Assembly: GCA_003248935.1 (NCBI GenBank)
Contig: QFQF01000013.1
Location: forward strand, 55,883 to 119,882
DNA from: Sphingobium sp.
GTDB lineage: Bacteria; Pseudomonadota; Alphaproteobacteria; Sphingomonadales; Sphingomonadaceae
DNA length: 64,000 nucleotides
Direction of reading: 5' to 3'
Part shown: piece by piece, positions 15,929 through 24,233 of the stretch
Layout: every line of letters starts with the position of its first letter
How positions within the stretch are numbered: position 1 is the stretch's first letter
Program-made: the position numbers and the translations under genes
The notes under the pieces: model-generated
What the model was told of the DNA's origin: nothing
The model's input: only the letters and a program-made list of their open reading frames with translations
The model's database searches: none

Positions 15929-17401
15929 ATGGACAAAGCCCGTCACCATGGCCATGCCTTGGCCATGGACAGCTTCAATCGCGCGGTCGACGCCCTTTCG
16001 GACGCCGTTTTCTTCAGGATCCCGCTGTTCGGCGTGCAGATCGAACTGATCGTGCTCTACCTCGCACTGCCGATGCTGTTCTTCACCCTGTGGCTCGGCT
16101 TCCCCAATCTGCGCGACGTCGGCCATGCCTTCCGCGTGTTGCGGACCCAGCCGGGCAAGGGAGAGGCCAGCGGCGACGTCAGCCAGTTCGCGGCGCTCGC
16201 CACCGCATTGTCCGGCACGATCGGCCTCGGCAACATCGCCGGGGTCGCGGTCGCGCTGACGATGGGCGGGCCGGGCGCGATCCTGTGGATGTTCATCATC
16301 GGCTGGTTCGCGATGACGGTGAAGATGGCCGAGGTCACGCTGGGCCTCAAATACCGCGTCACCGACAGTCGCGGGCATGTACATGGCGGCCCGATGTATG
16401 TGCTGCGCGCGGTCCTCGCCCGACGGGGCTGGCCGCGCCTGGGGATCGTTCTGGGCGGCTTCTATGCCTTCTTCGCGCTGTTCGGCGCCATCCCGATGGT
16501 GCAGGTCAACCAGAGCTTCCAGCAGGTTTCGGCCGTCACCGGGATCACCAACGGCTGGGTGTACGGCACCTTTCTCGCGGCGACCGTCGCACTGGTGACG
16601 CTGGGCGGCGCCGCCTGGCTGGGCGAGGTGTCGAAGCGGCTGACGCCGCTGAAGGTCGCGGTCTACCTGAGCGGCGTCGCCGCCATCCTCATCCTGCATG
16701 CCGGGGCGGTCCCCGATGCCATCGCGCAGATATGGCATGGCGCGTGGAGCGGATCGGCAGCGACCGGCGGCGCGGTCGGCGCCTTCGTCGCAGGCATGCG
16801 CCGCGCGGTCTTCGCCAGCGAGGCCGGCGTCGGATCGGCGGTCATGGCGCACAGCCTCGCCCGCACGCGCGAGCCGGTCTCGGAGGGGATGGTCGCCCTG
16901 CTCGAACCGATGCTGGGCACGATGATCGTGTGCGCGTTCGGCGGCCTGGCGCTGGTCGTGGCGGGCACATGGCAAGGCGGGCTTCAGGGTATCGCGATCA
17001 CCTCCGCCGCGTTCGCCGCGGTTGCGCCATGGTTCCCCTATCTGCTGGCCATCGTCGTATTTCTCTTCGCCTATTCGACCCTCGTCGCCTGGGGGTTCTA
17101 TGGCCTTCAGGCCTGGGGCTATCTGTTCGGCAACGGGCCGCGCGCGCAATGGGCGTATAAGCTGCTGTACGTCATCGCCCTGCCCCCGGCGGCGGTGATC
17201 GACCTTGGCCGGGTCGTTTCGATCGTCGACAGCAGCTTCTTCCTGATGGCGATCCCCAATGTCATCGCGCTTTACCTGTGCGCGGGCGAACTGCGCCGTG
17301 ACGTGTCCGATTATCGCAGGCGGATGCGGGATGGAACCTCAGAGCCAGCGCCAGATGCCGGCACCGACGGCGCCATGCAGCCAGGTCGCGCCCAGCCATA
17401 G
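15929..17401 (+). CDS. Sodium:alanine/glycine symporter, AGCS family
   Basis: This 490-residue inner membrane transporter has about ten to eleven hydrophobic segments. Family motifs are GEASGDVSQFAALATALSGTIGLGNIAGVAVALTMGGPGAI, here seen at about residues 80-120, and MRRAVFASEAGVGSAVMAHSLAR near 290-312. AGCS proteins import alanine or glycine with sodium. The start at 15929 lacks a clear binding site; ATG 15965 (MDSFNRAVDAL) is an equally plausible start 12 codons later. Its 3' end overlaps the NnrU-family gene tail to tail by 63 bases. Confidence 0.93.
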   Translation: MDKARHHGHALAMDSFNRAVDALSDAVFFRIPLFGVQIELIVLYLALPMLFFTLWLGFPNLRDVGHAFRVLRTQPGKGEASGDVSQFAALATALSGTIGLGNIAGVAVALTMGGPGAILWMFIIGWFAMTVKMAEVTLGLKYRVTDSRGHVHGGPMYVLRAVLARRGWPRLGIVLGGFYAFFALFGAIPMVQVNQSFQQVSAVTGITNGWVYGTFLAATVALVTLGGAAWLGEVSKRLTPLKVAVYLSGVAAILILHAGAVPDAIAQIWHGAWSGSAATGGAVGAFVAGMRRAVFASEAGVGSAVMAHSLARTREPVSEGMVALLEPMLGTMIVCAFGGLALVVAGTWQGGLQGIAITSAAFAAVAPWFPYLLAIVVFLFAYSTLVAWGFYGLQAWGYLFGNGPRAQWAYKLLYVIALPPAAVIDLGRVVSIVDSSFFLMAIPNVIALYLCAGELRRDVSDYRRRMRDGTSEPAPDAGTDGAMQPGRAQP

Positions 17402-18028
17402 CAGCGTCCCGGCCGCCAGCACGAACGGGGACGGCACCGCATCGCTCCACGCCGCCTTGCCGGTCAGTTGCATGCCGAACGGCAGGAAGGCGGTACGCCC
17501 CTGCCACCCCTGCCAGTCGATCCCCATCGCCCTGATCTTCCGCCGGTCCTGCCCGAGTGCGCCGAAGAAGGCGAGGAACAGGATCGCGCCGGACAGGATC
17601 AGGTTCGGCGCCGTCGGCAGCACCGCGATGTGCGACACCGCCCAAAGGATGAACGACCACATCATCGGATGGCGCGTAATGGCAAACACGCCCTGCGCCG
17701 GCTGATTGGCGTGGGTAAGCGCGGCGGGATCGGGCAGCGCCGGATTACCCCGGAACGATCCGGCGAGCAGGACGCTGGCGCACCACATCCATGCGCTCGC
17801 GACGCCCCAGATTCCGTCGCCCACGCTCCACAGGAACGCTGCGGGCGCCGTCGCCCGATAGGTGACGACCACGGCCGCGAAGGTGGCCAGCGCCACAAGG
17901 GAATACAGCCCCAGAAACGGCCGCTCGCCGATCCGCCCGATAATGGACGCGCGCAGCGGGTGGGACAGCAGGAAGTGCGTCCCGACAAACGCCGCGCAGG
18001 CGATCATGAGTGCGGTGAGGTCCGTCAT
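17339..18028 (-). CDS. NnrU family membrane protein
   Basis: The 229-residue membrane protein starts MTDLTALMIACAAFVGTHFLLSHPLR and has six or so hydrophobic segments. ITRHPMMWSFILWAVSHI is the isoprenylcysteine-methyltransferase-like motif found in NnrU proteins. NnrU was named from denitrification loci, but most homologues occur without them, as here, and the function is unknown. The ATG at 18028 overlaps the stop of the POT transporter gene (ATGA), so the two form an operon. The last 63 bases overlap the AGCS gene on the other strand. Confidence 0.85.
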   Translation of the reverse strand: MTDLTALMIACAAFVGTHFLLSHPLRASIIGRIGERPFLGLYSLVALATFAAVVVTYRATAPAAFLWSVGDGIWGVASAWMWCASVLLAGSFRGNPALPDPAALTHANQPAQGVFAITRHPMMWSFILWAVSHIAVLPTAPNLILSGAILFLAFFGALGQDRRKIRAMGIDWQGWQGRTAFLPFGMQLTGKAAWSDAVPSPFVLAAGTLLWLGATWLHGAVGAGIWRWL

Positions 18029-19584
18029 CCCGTCTGCGCTCTCCGTCCACCCTCCCGTTCCTCGTCCTCGCCCAGCGTGTCGAGGTGCATCAGCCGCTTG
18101 ATCCACGGCGCGATCATCATCACGACGACGCCGACGGCCACGGCGATCCATCCGATCTGGCCGTAGACATCGAGTATCCGCGAAAGCCCGGCCTGCGAAC
18201 TGTCGCCCGCCTCGCCCCCGGTCGCGGCGGAGATCATGCCCGCGACGAACTCGCCGCCCGCCATGGCCAGGAACCAGATGCCCATCATAAGCCCGATCAT
18301 CCGCGAGGGCGAGAGCTTCGACATGGCGGAGAGGCCCACGGGCGACAGGGCAAGCTCTCCCATCGTGTGCAGCAGATAGAGCAGGAACATGAAGATGACC
18401 GGTGTCGGCGCGTTGCGCCCAAACGCCTCCGCGCCACCGACAAGGACGAGGAAACCGGCGCCGACCAGCACGATCGCTATCCCGAACTTCGCGGGCGCCG
18501 ACGGTTCAAGCCCCCGCCGCCCCAGCGCCAGCCAGCCCCAGGCGAAGACCGGCCCCAGCAGCAGGATGAAGATCGCGTTGACCGACTGGAACAGGGACGC
18601 CGGAACCTCCCACCCCAGGATCACGCGATCGAGGTGCCGGTCGGTGAACAGGTTCAGCGACGATCCGGTCTGCTCGTACAGGCCCCAGAAGATCGGATTG
18701 AGCGCGAGCAGGAACAGCGCGGCGAACAGGCGATGGCGGTTCTGCGGCATTTCCCGCGCCGCCTCGTAGAGCAGGTAGACGACCACCAGCGCGAGGGAGG
18801 CGATCAGCATCCAGCCGACAACACCGCTGTTCTGGATCAGGAACCAGGTCAGCAGCACGCCAAGCATGCTGCCGACATAGATGTTCCACTCCCGGCTCAG
18901 CAGACCGCCGGGACGTTCGGCGAGCGCACGGCGGTCCGGCGGTTCGCCTGCCCCCTGAAGCAGCGGCCTGCCCCAGGCAAAGCCGATCACACCGGCCACC
19001 ATGCCGACCGCCGCCGCCCCGAACCCCCAGGACCAGCCGTAGACCTCCCCCAGATAGCCGCAGATGATCGGGCCGATGGCGGAGCCCGTGTTGATGCCCA
19101 TGTAGAAGATCGTATAGGCCGGGTCGCGGCGCAGGTCGTCCCGCGGATAGAGTTGCCCCACCAGCGCGGAGACGTTGGCCTTCAGGAACCCTGTTCCGAC
19201 GACAACCGTCGCGAGGCCGAGCCAGAAGACGTCGAGCGCCAGGCCGCCCGCACCCTTGTCGCCCTCGATCCCGAGCAGCACATGCCCCGCGGCGATCATC
19301 ACGCCGCCGAACAGCACCGCCTTGCGCTGGCCGAGATAGCGGTCGGCGAGATAGCCGCCGACCAGCGGGCTCACATAGACCAGCGCCATATAGGCACCAT
19401 AGGACCGGCTGGCGTCCTGGTCGGAAAACAGAAAATGCTTGGTAAGGTAGAAGATCAGCAGCGCGCGCATGCCGTAGAAGGAGAAGCGTTCCCACATCTC
19501 GGCGAAGAACAGCAGGAAGAGGCCCCTGGGATGTCCCAGGAACGTCCCCGCTTCCGCGCGCGCGGCTTCATTATGGATTGCCAT
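18025..19584 (-). CDS. POT family proton-dependent oligopeptide transporter
   Basis: The 519-residue protein is a major facilitator of the PTR2/POT class that imports di- and tripeptides with protons. Motifs are FAEMWERFSFYGMRALLIFYL (first helix), GGYLADRYLGQRKAV, and FYMGINTGSAIGPI in the fifth helix. WGLYEQTGSSLNLFTDRH replaces the usual QQGGTW-type stretch, as in the DtpT-like group. It is translated just before the NnrU gene and is divergent from a nitroreductase gene. Confidence 0.94.
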   Translation of the reverse strand: MAIHNEAARAEAGTFLGHPRGLFLLFFAEMWERFSFYGMRALLIFYLTKHFLFSDQDASRSYGAYMALVYVSPLVGGYLADRYLGQRKAVLFGGVMIAAGHVLLGIEGDKGAGGLALDVFWLGLATVVVGTGFLKANVSALVGQLYPRDDLRRDPAYTIFYMGINTGSAIGPIICGYLGEVYGWSWGFGAAAVGMVAGVIGFAWGRPLLQGAGEPPDRRALAERPGGLLSREWNIYVGSMLGVLLTWFLIQNSGVVGWMLIASLALVVVYLLYEAAREMPQNRHRLFAALFLLALNPIFWGLYEQTGSSLNLFTDRHLDRVILGWEVPASLFQSVNAIFILLLGPVFAWGWLALGRRGLEPSAPAKFGIAIVLVGAGFLVLVGGAEAFGRNAPTPVIFMFLLYLLHTMGELALSPVGLSAMSKLSPSRMIGLMMGIWFLAMAGGEFVAGMISAATGGEAGDSSQAGLSRILDVYGQIGWIAVAVGVVVMMIAPWIKRLMHLDTLGEDEEREGGRRAQTG

Positions 19585-19766
19585 ATTGGCCAGCCTTTCG
19601 GGCGGATGTCGACCGTGAACCCGTCTTGCACGCCCCGTCGGACGAGGCGCTTGACGGGCGGTTTATGCGGCGGAGCCTAGCGCCTAAATCCCATGTGTGA
19701 AGAAGCAAATTGCGCGATTGCGACCGGATGTTGCGCACCCGCATGTCCGCGGCGAACAGTGGGAAC

Positions 19767-19778
19767 CGCTTGCAAGCG
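19767..19778. promoter_or_regulatory. 12-bp palindrome upstream of the nitroreductase gene
   Basis: CGCTTGCAAGCG is a perfect palindrome centred about 30 bases before the start codon at 19803. The TTGCAA core resembles LacI-type operators. It lies in the 218-base divergent region between the POT and nitroreductase genes and could affect either. No LacI-type gene is in the window. Confidence 0.35.
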
Positions 19779-19802
19779 ATGGAGCGCATGTCCATTTAGG
19801 CG

Positions 19803-20384
19803 ATGATGTTCAACGACCGCTCCGACCCCCTCACCCTCCTGCGCACCCGTCGTTCCGGCAAGCCCCGCGACCTGAGCGGCCCCGGGCCCGGTCCGGAGGA
19901 GCTGCGCACCATATTGGAAGTGGCGAGCCGCACGCCGGATCACGGAAAGCTGTTCCCATGGCGGTTCGTGATCGTGCGCGACGATCAGCGCGACGCGCTC
20001 GGCGACCTGCTCGAACGCGCCTATCGCGCGGAAAACCCGGCAGCGGGCAGGCTGGAGATCGAGGCGATGCACCAGTTCGCGCATCAGGCGCCGACGCTGG
20101 TCGTGCTGCTCTCCTCCCCGCGCGCGCAGTCGAAAATCCCGGTCTGGGAACAGGAACTGTCCGCCGGTGCGGCCGCCATGAACCTGCTCCATGCCGCCCA
20201 TGCCCTCGGCTTCGCGGGGGGATGGCTCACGGGCTGGCCCAGCTATAGCGAGACGGTTCGCGACGCCTTCGGCACAGCGGACGAACGGATCGCGGGCTTC
20301 ATTTTCATCGGCACGCCGCAGAAGCCGCTCGAAGAGCGTCCACGGCCGGATTATGACACGATTGTTTCCACGTGGGACATATAG
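19803..20384 (+). CDS. Nitroreductase family protein, YdjA-like
   Basis: The 193-residue protein has the FMN-binding nitroreductase fold: LLRTRRSGKPRDL near the N-terminus contacts FMN phosphate, ASRTPDHGKLFPWRFVIV follows, and AAMNLLHAAHALGFAGGWLTGWPSY is the typical central helix. FIFIGTPQKPLEERPRPD closes the domain, as in the YdjA subgroup. Such enzymes reduce nitro-aromatics or quinones with NAD(P)H; the natural substrate is unknown. The ribosome binding site is weak. A small GntR regulator follows on the same strand. Confidence 0.92.
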   Translation: MMFNDRSDPLTLLRTRRSGKPRDLSGPGPGPEELRTILEVASRTPDHGKLFPWRFVIVRDDQRDALGDLLERAYRAENPAAGRLEIEAMHQFAHQAPTLVVLLSSPRAQSKIPVWEQELSAGAAAMNLLHAAHALGFAGGWLTGWPSYSETVRDAFGTADERIAGFIFIGTPQKPLEERPRPDYDTIVSTWDI

Positions 20385-20457
20385 TTACAGCATTTGGGCG
20401 AGCTGGATAAGTTCGTTTCCCATTGACCGCATGGCTGTATTATGCCACTGATGCAGT

Positions 20458-20805
20458 GTGGCCGACGAATCCAAGCCTGTTTATCTCCGCCTGAGGGAGA
20501 TCATTTCCGCGTCGATACTGGACGGGGAATTCGGTGATGGCGACATGCTGCCGTCCGTCCGCGCCTTCGCGGCGCAGCAGGGCGCCAATCCGCTGACCGT
20601 CGCAAAGGCCTATCAGAGTTTTCAGGACGATGGCCTCGTCACGGTCAAGCGCGGCGTCGGCATGTTCGTCGCCGATGGTGCGACCCGGCGCCTGCGCGCC
20701 CTGGAGCGGGCGCATTTCCTGAAGAACGTCTGGCCCCCCGTCGCCGCCCAGATGCGGCGCATCGGCGTGTCGCTGGCCGATCTGGACGCCAGGCAGGACG
20801 CCTGA
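20458..20805 (+). CDS. GntR family regulator, YtrA-like, single-domain
   Basis: The 115-residue protein consists mainly of a winged helix (PVYLRLREIISASILDGEFGDGDMLPSVRAFAAQQGANPLTVAKAYQSF in the family pattern, residues 7-57) followed by a short ~40-residue tail. YtrA-type GntR proteins have such a small dimerisation tail and usually control ABC transporter genes, but none is next to it. The start codon is GTG at 20458; upstream ATGs are out of frame. It is convergent with prsT, 31 bases apart. Confidence 0.87.
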   Translation: MADESKPVYLRLREIISASILDGEFGDGDMLPSVRAFAAQQGANPLTVAKAYQSFQDDGLVTVKRGVGMFVADGATRRLRALERAHFLKNVWPPVAAQMRRIGVSLADLDARQDA

Positions 20806-20836
20806 ACGATACCGGCTGTCATCGGCAGTCGAGGGG

Positions 20837-22885
20837 CTACCCGCCCGCCAGTTCCGCAAGCTTGCGCCGGGCCTGATCCCGCCCCGCAAATCCCGCATCG
20901 TTCGCCGCCATCTCCAGCGCGCGGCGCGCATCCTGCTTGCGTCCGGCGGCCGCATAGGCCTCGCCCAGATGCAGCCGAAGGGACGGATGGGCCGGCGCCA
21001 GCGCCACCGCCTTTTCCATGAGGTCGGTCGCCCCCCGCCCGTCCTGTCCGGCGCGCAGCAGCATATAGCCATAGGCATCGGCCGCGACCGGACTTGACGG
21101 CTGGAGGCGATAGGCATGGGCCGCATAGACGAGCGCGCGCCGTACATCCCCCTTGCCCAGCCATGCCCAGGCGAGGTCGCTCATCAACAGCGTGTCGTTG
21201 GGGCCGATCCGCCCCCGCACATCTTCCAGCAGCGTGATTGCCTTGTCCCATTGCCGGTCGTCCAGCCATGCCGTCGCCGCGATCCGCATCGCGTCAATGC
21301 TCTGCGGTGCCTGTCCCAGGAACAGCGTCAGTACCCGCGCGGCCTTGTCCGGCTCCCCGGCCAGACGCCATGCCGATACGAGGCGCAGCGCCGTCTCCTC
21401 GCTGAAACGCAGATTGGCTGCCCGCTCGTAGACTAGGGCGGCTTCGCGCGCGCGCCCTCCCGCAAGCAATGCATCGCCCAGCACGATGGCAGCGGCAGGC
21501 GCACCGGGATTGGCGGAGACGAGTATCCGTGCCCGCGTGATCGCTGCACCCGTATCTCCCCGTTTCAGCAGATCACGAATATAGGCGATGTTCTGCGGCG
21601 CGGCGGTGCCATCGGCCGGCTGCGCAGGCATTCCCGGCAGGGCGGAAGGCGAGGCGATCGCAGGAATGGCCGCCCGCGCCAGCAGCGCAGACGCGCTTTC
21701 CGGCTGCCCCAACGCTTCCTCGATCCGGGCGGCCAGCGTCAGGGCATAGCTGTCCGCGTCCGGACGCGCGATGACCGGCGCAAGCGCGCCCCATGCCTCT
21801 CGCGGGCGCCCGGCGCCCAGTTGCGCGCGCGCGAGCAGCGTGCGGGCTTCCAGATTGTCGGGCTGTGCCTGCACCAGCGCGCCGAGCGGCGCCACCGCCA
21901 GATCGGGACTGCCCTGCCGCAGCAGCACGACACCGCGCAGCAGCATGGCTCCGGGCATGGCAGCCAGTGCATTGCCCGTCCGCGACATCAGGCTCATCGC
22001 CAGACCATCCCGCCCCGCCCGCGCCGCCATCAGCGCCTGCAGATAGAAAGCGCGTGGATTGCCCGGCGAAAGCGCCAGCGCCCGGCGGGTCAGCGACAGC
22101 ATCCTGCCCGCCTGCCCCAGATCCAGGCAGGTCGCTGCCTGGTCGAGAAGCGCCGGAACATGATTGGGATCGATCGCCAGCACCCGGTCGTACCAGGGCA
22201 GGGCCGCCCGCAATCCATATTGGTCACGCACCATGTTCGCGCGCAGCAACATGGCGTCCGCACTGCGCGGTGCGAGCCGGACGGCGTTGTCCGCCGCCAC
22301 CAGCGCCCCGCCGCGATCCCCGCTGGCAAGGCGGTAACGGGCGATGTCGACCCAGGTCGCACCGTCACGCGGCGCGAGCGTCAGCGCGGCGCTCAGGTCA
22401 CGGCCCGCCGTGCCGCTGTCCCCCATCGCCTGCCGCGCGCGCGCGGCGATGCGCAGCGCATAGGCCTGCTGGGCGGGCAGCACGTCCGCCGCCTCCGCCT
22501 CCCGAACGGCACCGTCCTCGTTCCCCTGAAGCAGATAGGCATGGGCCATCAGGTGCCGGGTCCGTCCCGGCGGCGAACCCAAAGCGCGGGCGCGTTCGAT
22601 ATCGGCCTGTGCGCCGACGCCATCGCCCAGCTCAAGCAGTGCGCGCGCCTGTGCGATCCGCGCATCGGCCCAGTCGGGGTCTGCCTTCAGCGCGTTCATC
22701 AGTTCGATGCGCGCGGTACGCGCGTCCCCGCGGTCCAGCGCGGCGAGCCCCCGGGTCATGGCGGGTCTCGCGCCCTCCCGATCGCCAGCCCTGACGGCGA
22801 GCGGCACCAGCCCGAGCAACAGGCCGCCGACCGCACCCGCCATGACCAACGCGCGCGCCAATCGCCGCTCAGTCATGCAGTTCAT
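20837..22885 (-). CDS. prsT: TPR-repeat protein PrsT of XrtA/PEP-CTERM systems
   Basis: The 682-residue protein starts with a membrane anchor or signal (about 12-32) and then consists almost wholly of tetratricopeptide repeats, e.g. ALLELGDGVGAQADIERARALG and YGYMLLRAGQDGRGATDLMEKAVALAPAHP. PrsT proteins in PEP-CTERM systems are usually about 900 residues and lipidated; this one is shorter and I see no lipobox Cys. Its role is thought to be in assembly or export of the polysaccharide. The start overlaps prsR by 17 bases, or 8 if ATG 22876 is used. It is the last gene of the four-gene operon. Confidence 0.85.
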   Translation of the reverse strand: MNCMTERRLARALVMAGAVGGLLLGLVPLAVRAGDREGARPAMTRGLAALDRGDARTARIELMNALKADPDWADARIAQARALLELGDGVGAQADIERARALGSPPGRTRHLMAHAYLLQGNEDGAVREAEAADVLPAQQAYALRIAARARQAMGDSGTAGRDLSAALTLAPRDGATWVDIARYRLASGDRGGALVAADNAVRLAPRSADAMLLRANMVRDQYGLRAALPWYDRVLAIDPNHVPALLDQAATCLDLGQAGRMLSLTRRALALSPGNPRAFYLQALMAARAGRDGLAMSLMSRTGNALAAMPGAMLLRGVVLLRQGSPDLAVAPLGALVQAQPDNLEARTLLARAQLGAGRPREAWGALAPVIARPDADSYALTLAARIEEALGQPESASALLARAAIPAIASPSALPGMPAQPADGTAAPQNIAYIRDLLKRGDTGAAITRARILVSANPGAPAAAIVLGDALLAGGRAREAALVYERAANLRFSEETALRLVSAWRLAGEPDKAARVLTLFLGQAPQSIDAMRIAATAWLDDRQWDKAITLLEDVRGRIGPNDTLLMSDLAWAWLGKGDVRRALVYAAHAYRLQPSSPVAADAYGYMLLRAGQDGRGATDLMEKAVALAPAHPSLRLHLGEAYAAAGRKQDARRALEMAANDAGFAGRDQARRKLAELAGG

Positions 22886-24233
22886 ACTGTTTCATGAGGT
22901 CATAGAGCGTAGGGCGGCTGATCCCCAGCATCTTGGCCGCGCCGGAGATGTTGCCCTGCGTGCGGGCGATCGCGCGGCGGATGGTCCGCCGGTCCGCCAT
23001 CTCCCGCGCGGCCTTCAGGTTGATGACCTCCGCCCCCTCGCCATCCTCTCCGTCAAGGTCGAGGTCGGCCGCCGTCACCAGCTTGCCGTCGGCCATGATC
23101 ACCGCCCGCTTCATCCGGTTTTCCAGCTCGCGGACATTGCCAGGCCATGGCCATGCATCGAGGGCCGCCAGAGCGTCCGGCGCCAGCCCCTTGATGGACG
23201 GGTTCATCTCCTGCGCGAACCGCGACAGGAAGTGGCGGGCAAGCAGCACGGAATCGCCGGGCCGGTCCTTCAGCGCGGGTATGCGTACGACGATCTCTGC
23301 CAGCCGGTAATAGAGATCCTCGCGGAAGGTTTCGGACGCGATCATCGTTTCCAGATTGCGATGGGTCGCACACACGATCCGGGTATCGACCGGGATCGGG
23401 GTGCGCCCGCCCACCCGCTCGATCAGCCGCTCCTGAAGGAAACGCAGCAGCTTCGCCTGCAATGCCAGCGGGATGTCGCCCACCTCGTCGAGGAACAGCG
23501 TGCCGCCCTGCGCCTGCTCGATCTTGCCCGGCGTCGTCTTGATCGCGCCCGTGAATGCGCCCTTCTCATGACCGAACAGCTCGGATTCGAGCAGCCCTTC
23601 CGGAATCGCCGCGCAGTTGATCGCGATGAACGGCCCCTTCCGCCGGGGACTGGCGTCGTGCAGCCCTTGCGCCAGAAGCTCCTTGCCGGTGCCGCTGGCG
23701 CCGAGCAGCATCACCGACACGTCGGCGCCCGCCACGCGCTCGATGGTCCGGGCGACCCGCATCATTTCCGGCGCGGCCGTGATCAGCCGGCCGAGCACCC
23801 TGTTGTCCTCCGGCGGACGCTCGGCAAGGCGGGCGTTTTCCCGTTCCAGACCGTGCACGTGGAAGGCGCGGCCGACGATCAGGCCCAGTTCGTCGATGTC
23901 GACCGGCTTCCGGTAAAAGTCGTAGGCGCCGAGAGATATCGCCTTCAGCGCGTTCTCCCGCGCGGCGTGGCCCGACGCGACGATGATTTTGGTTTCCGGT
24001 TTGATCGTCAATATCTCGGAGAGCGTCGCGAAGCCCTCGCTCGTGCCGTCGGGGTCCGGCGGCAGGCCAAGGTCGAGAGTCACGACGTCGGGCGCCTCCG
24101 CCCGCATGATCTCGATCGCCTCCTCCCTGTCCCCGGCGATGAACAGCTGATAGCCGTCATAGGCCCAGCGCAATTGCCGTTGCAGGCCGGCGTCGTCCTC
24201 GACGATCAGCAGCTTTGGTCGCGTGTCCGCCAT
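22869..24233 (-). CDS. prsR: PEP-CTERM-box response regulator PrsR, sigma-54 activator
   Basis: The 454-residue protein has a receiver with Asp54 (VVTLDLGLPP) and Lys109, an AAA+ domain with Walker A GASGTGKE (178-185), the sigma-54 loop GAFTGA (225-230) and Walker B GTLFLDE, and a Fis-type helix-turn-helix at the end (GAAKMLGISRPTLYDLMKQY). In known systems PrsR is phosphorylated by PrsK and turns on sigma-54 promoters of PEP-CTERM and polysaccharide genes. It shares one base with the prsK stop and overlaps prsT, so the three are translationally coupled. Confidence 0.93.
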   Translation of the reverse strand: MADTRPKLLIVEDDAGLQRQLRWAYDGYQLFIAGDREEAIEIMRAEAPDVVTLDLGLPPDPDGTSEGFATLSEILTIKPETKIIVASGHAARENALKAISLGAYDFYRKPVDIDELGLIVGRAFHVHGLERENARLAERPPEDNRVLGRLITAAPEMMRVARTIERVAGADVSVMLLGASGTGKELLAQGLHDASPRRKGPFIAINCAAIPEGLLESELFGHEKGAFTGAIKTTPGKIEQAQGGTLFLDEVGDIPLALQAKLLRFLQERLIERVGGRTPIPVDTRIVCATHRNLETMIASETFREDLYYRLAEIVVRIPALKDRPGDSVLLARHFLSRFAQEMNPSIKGLAPDALAALDAWPWPGNVRELENRMKRAVIMADGKLVTAADLDLDGEDGEGAEVINLKAAREMADRRTIRRAIARTQGNISGAAKMLGISRPTLYDLMKQYELHD

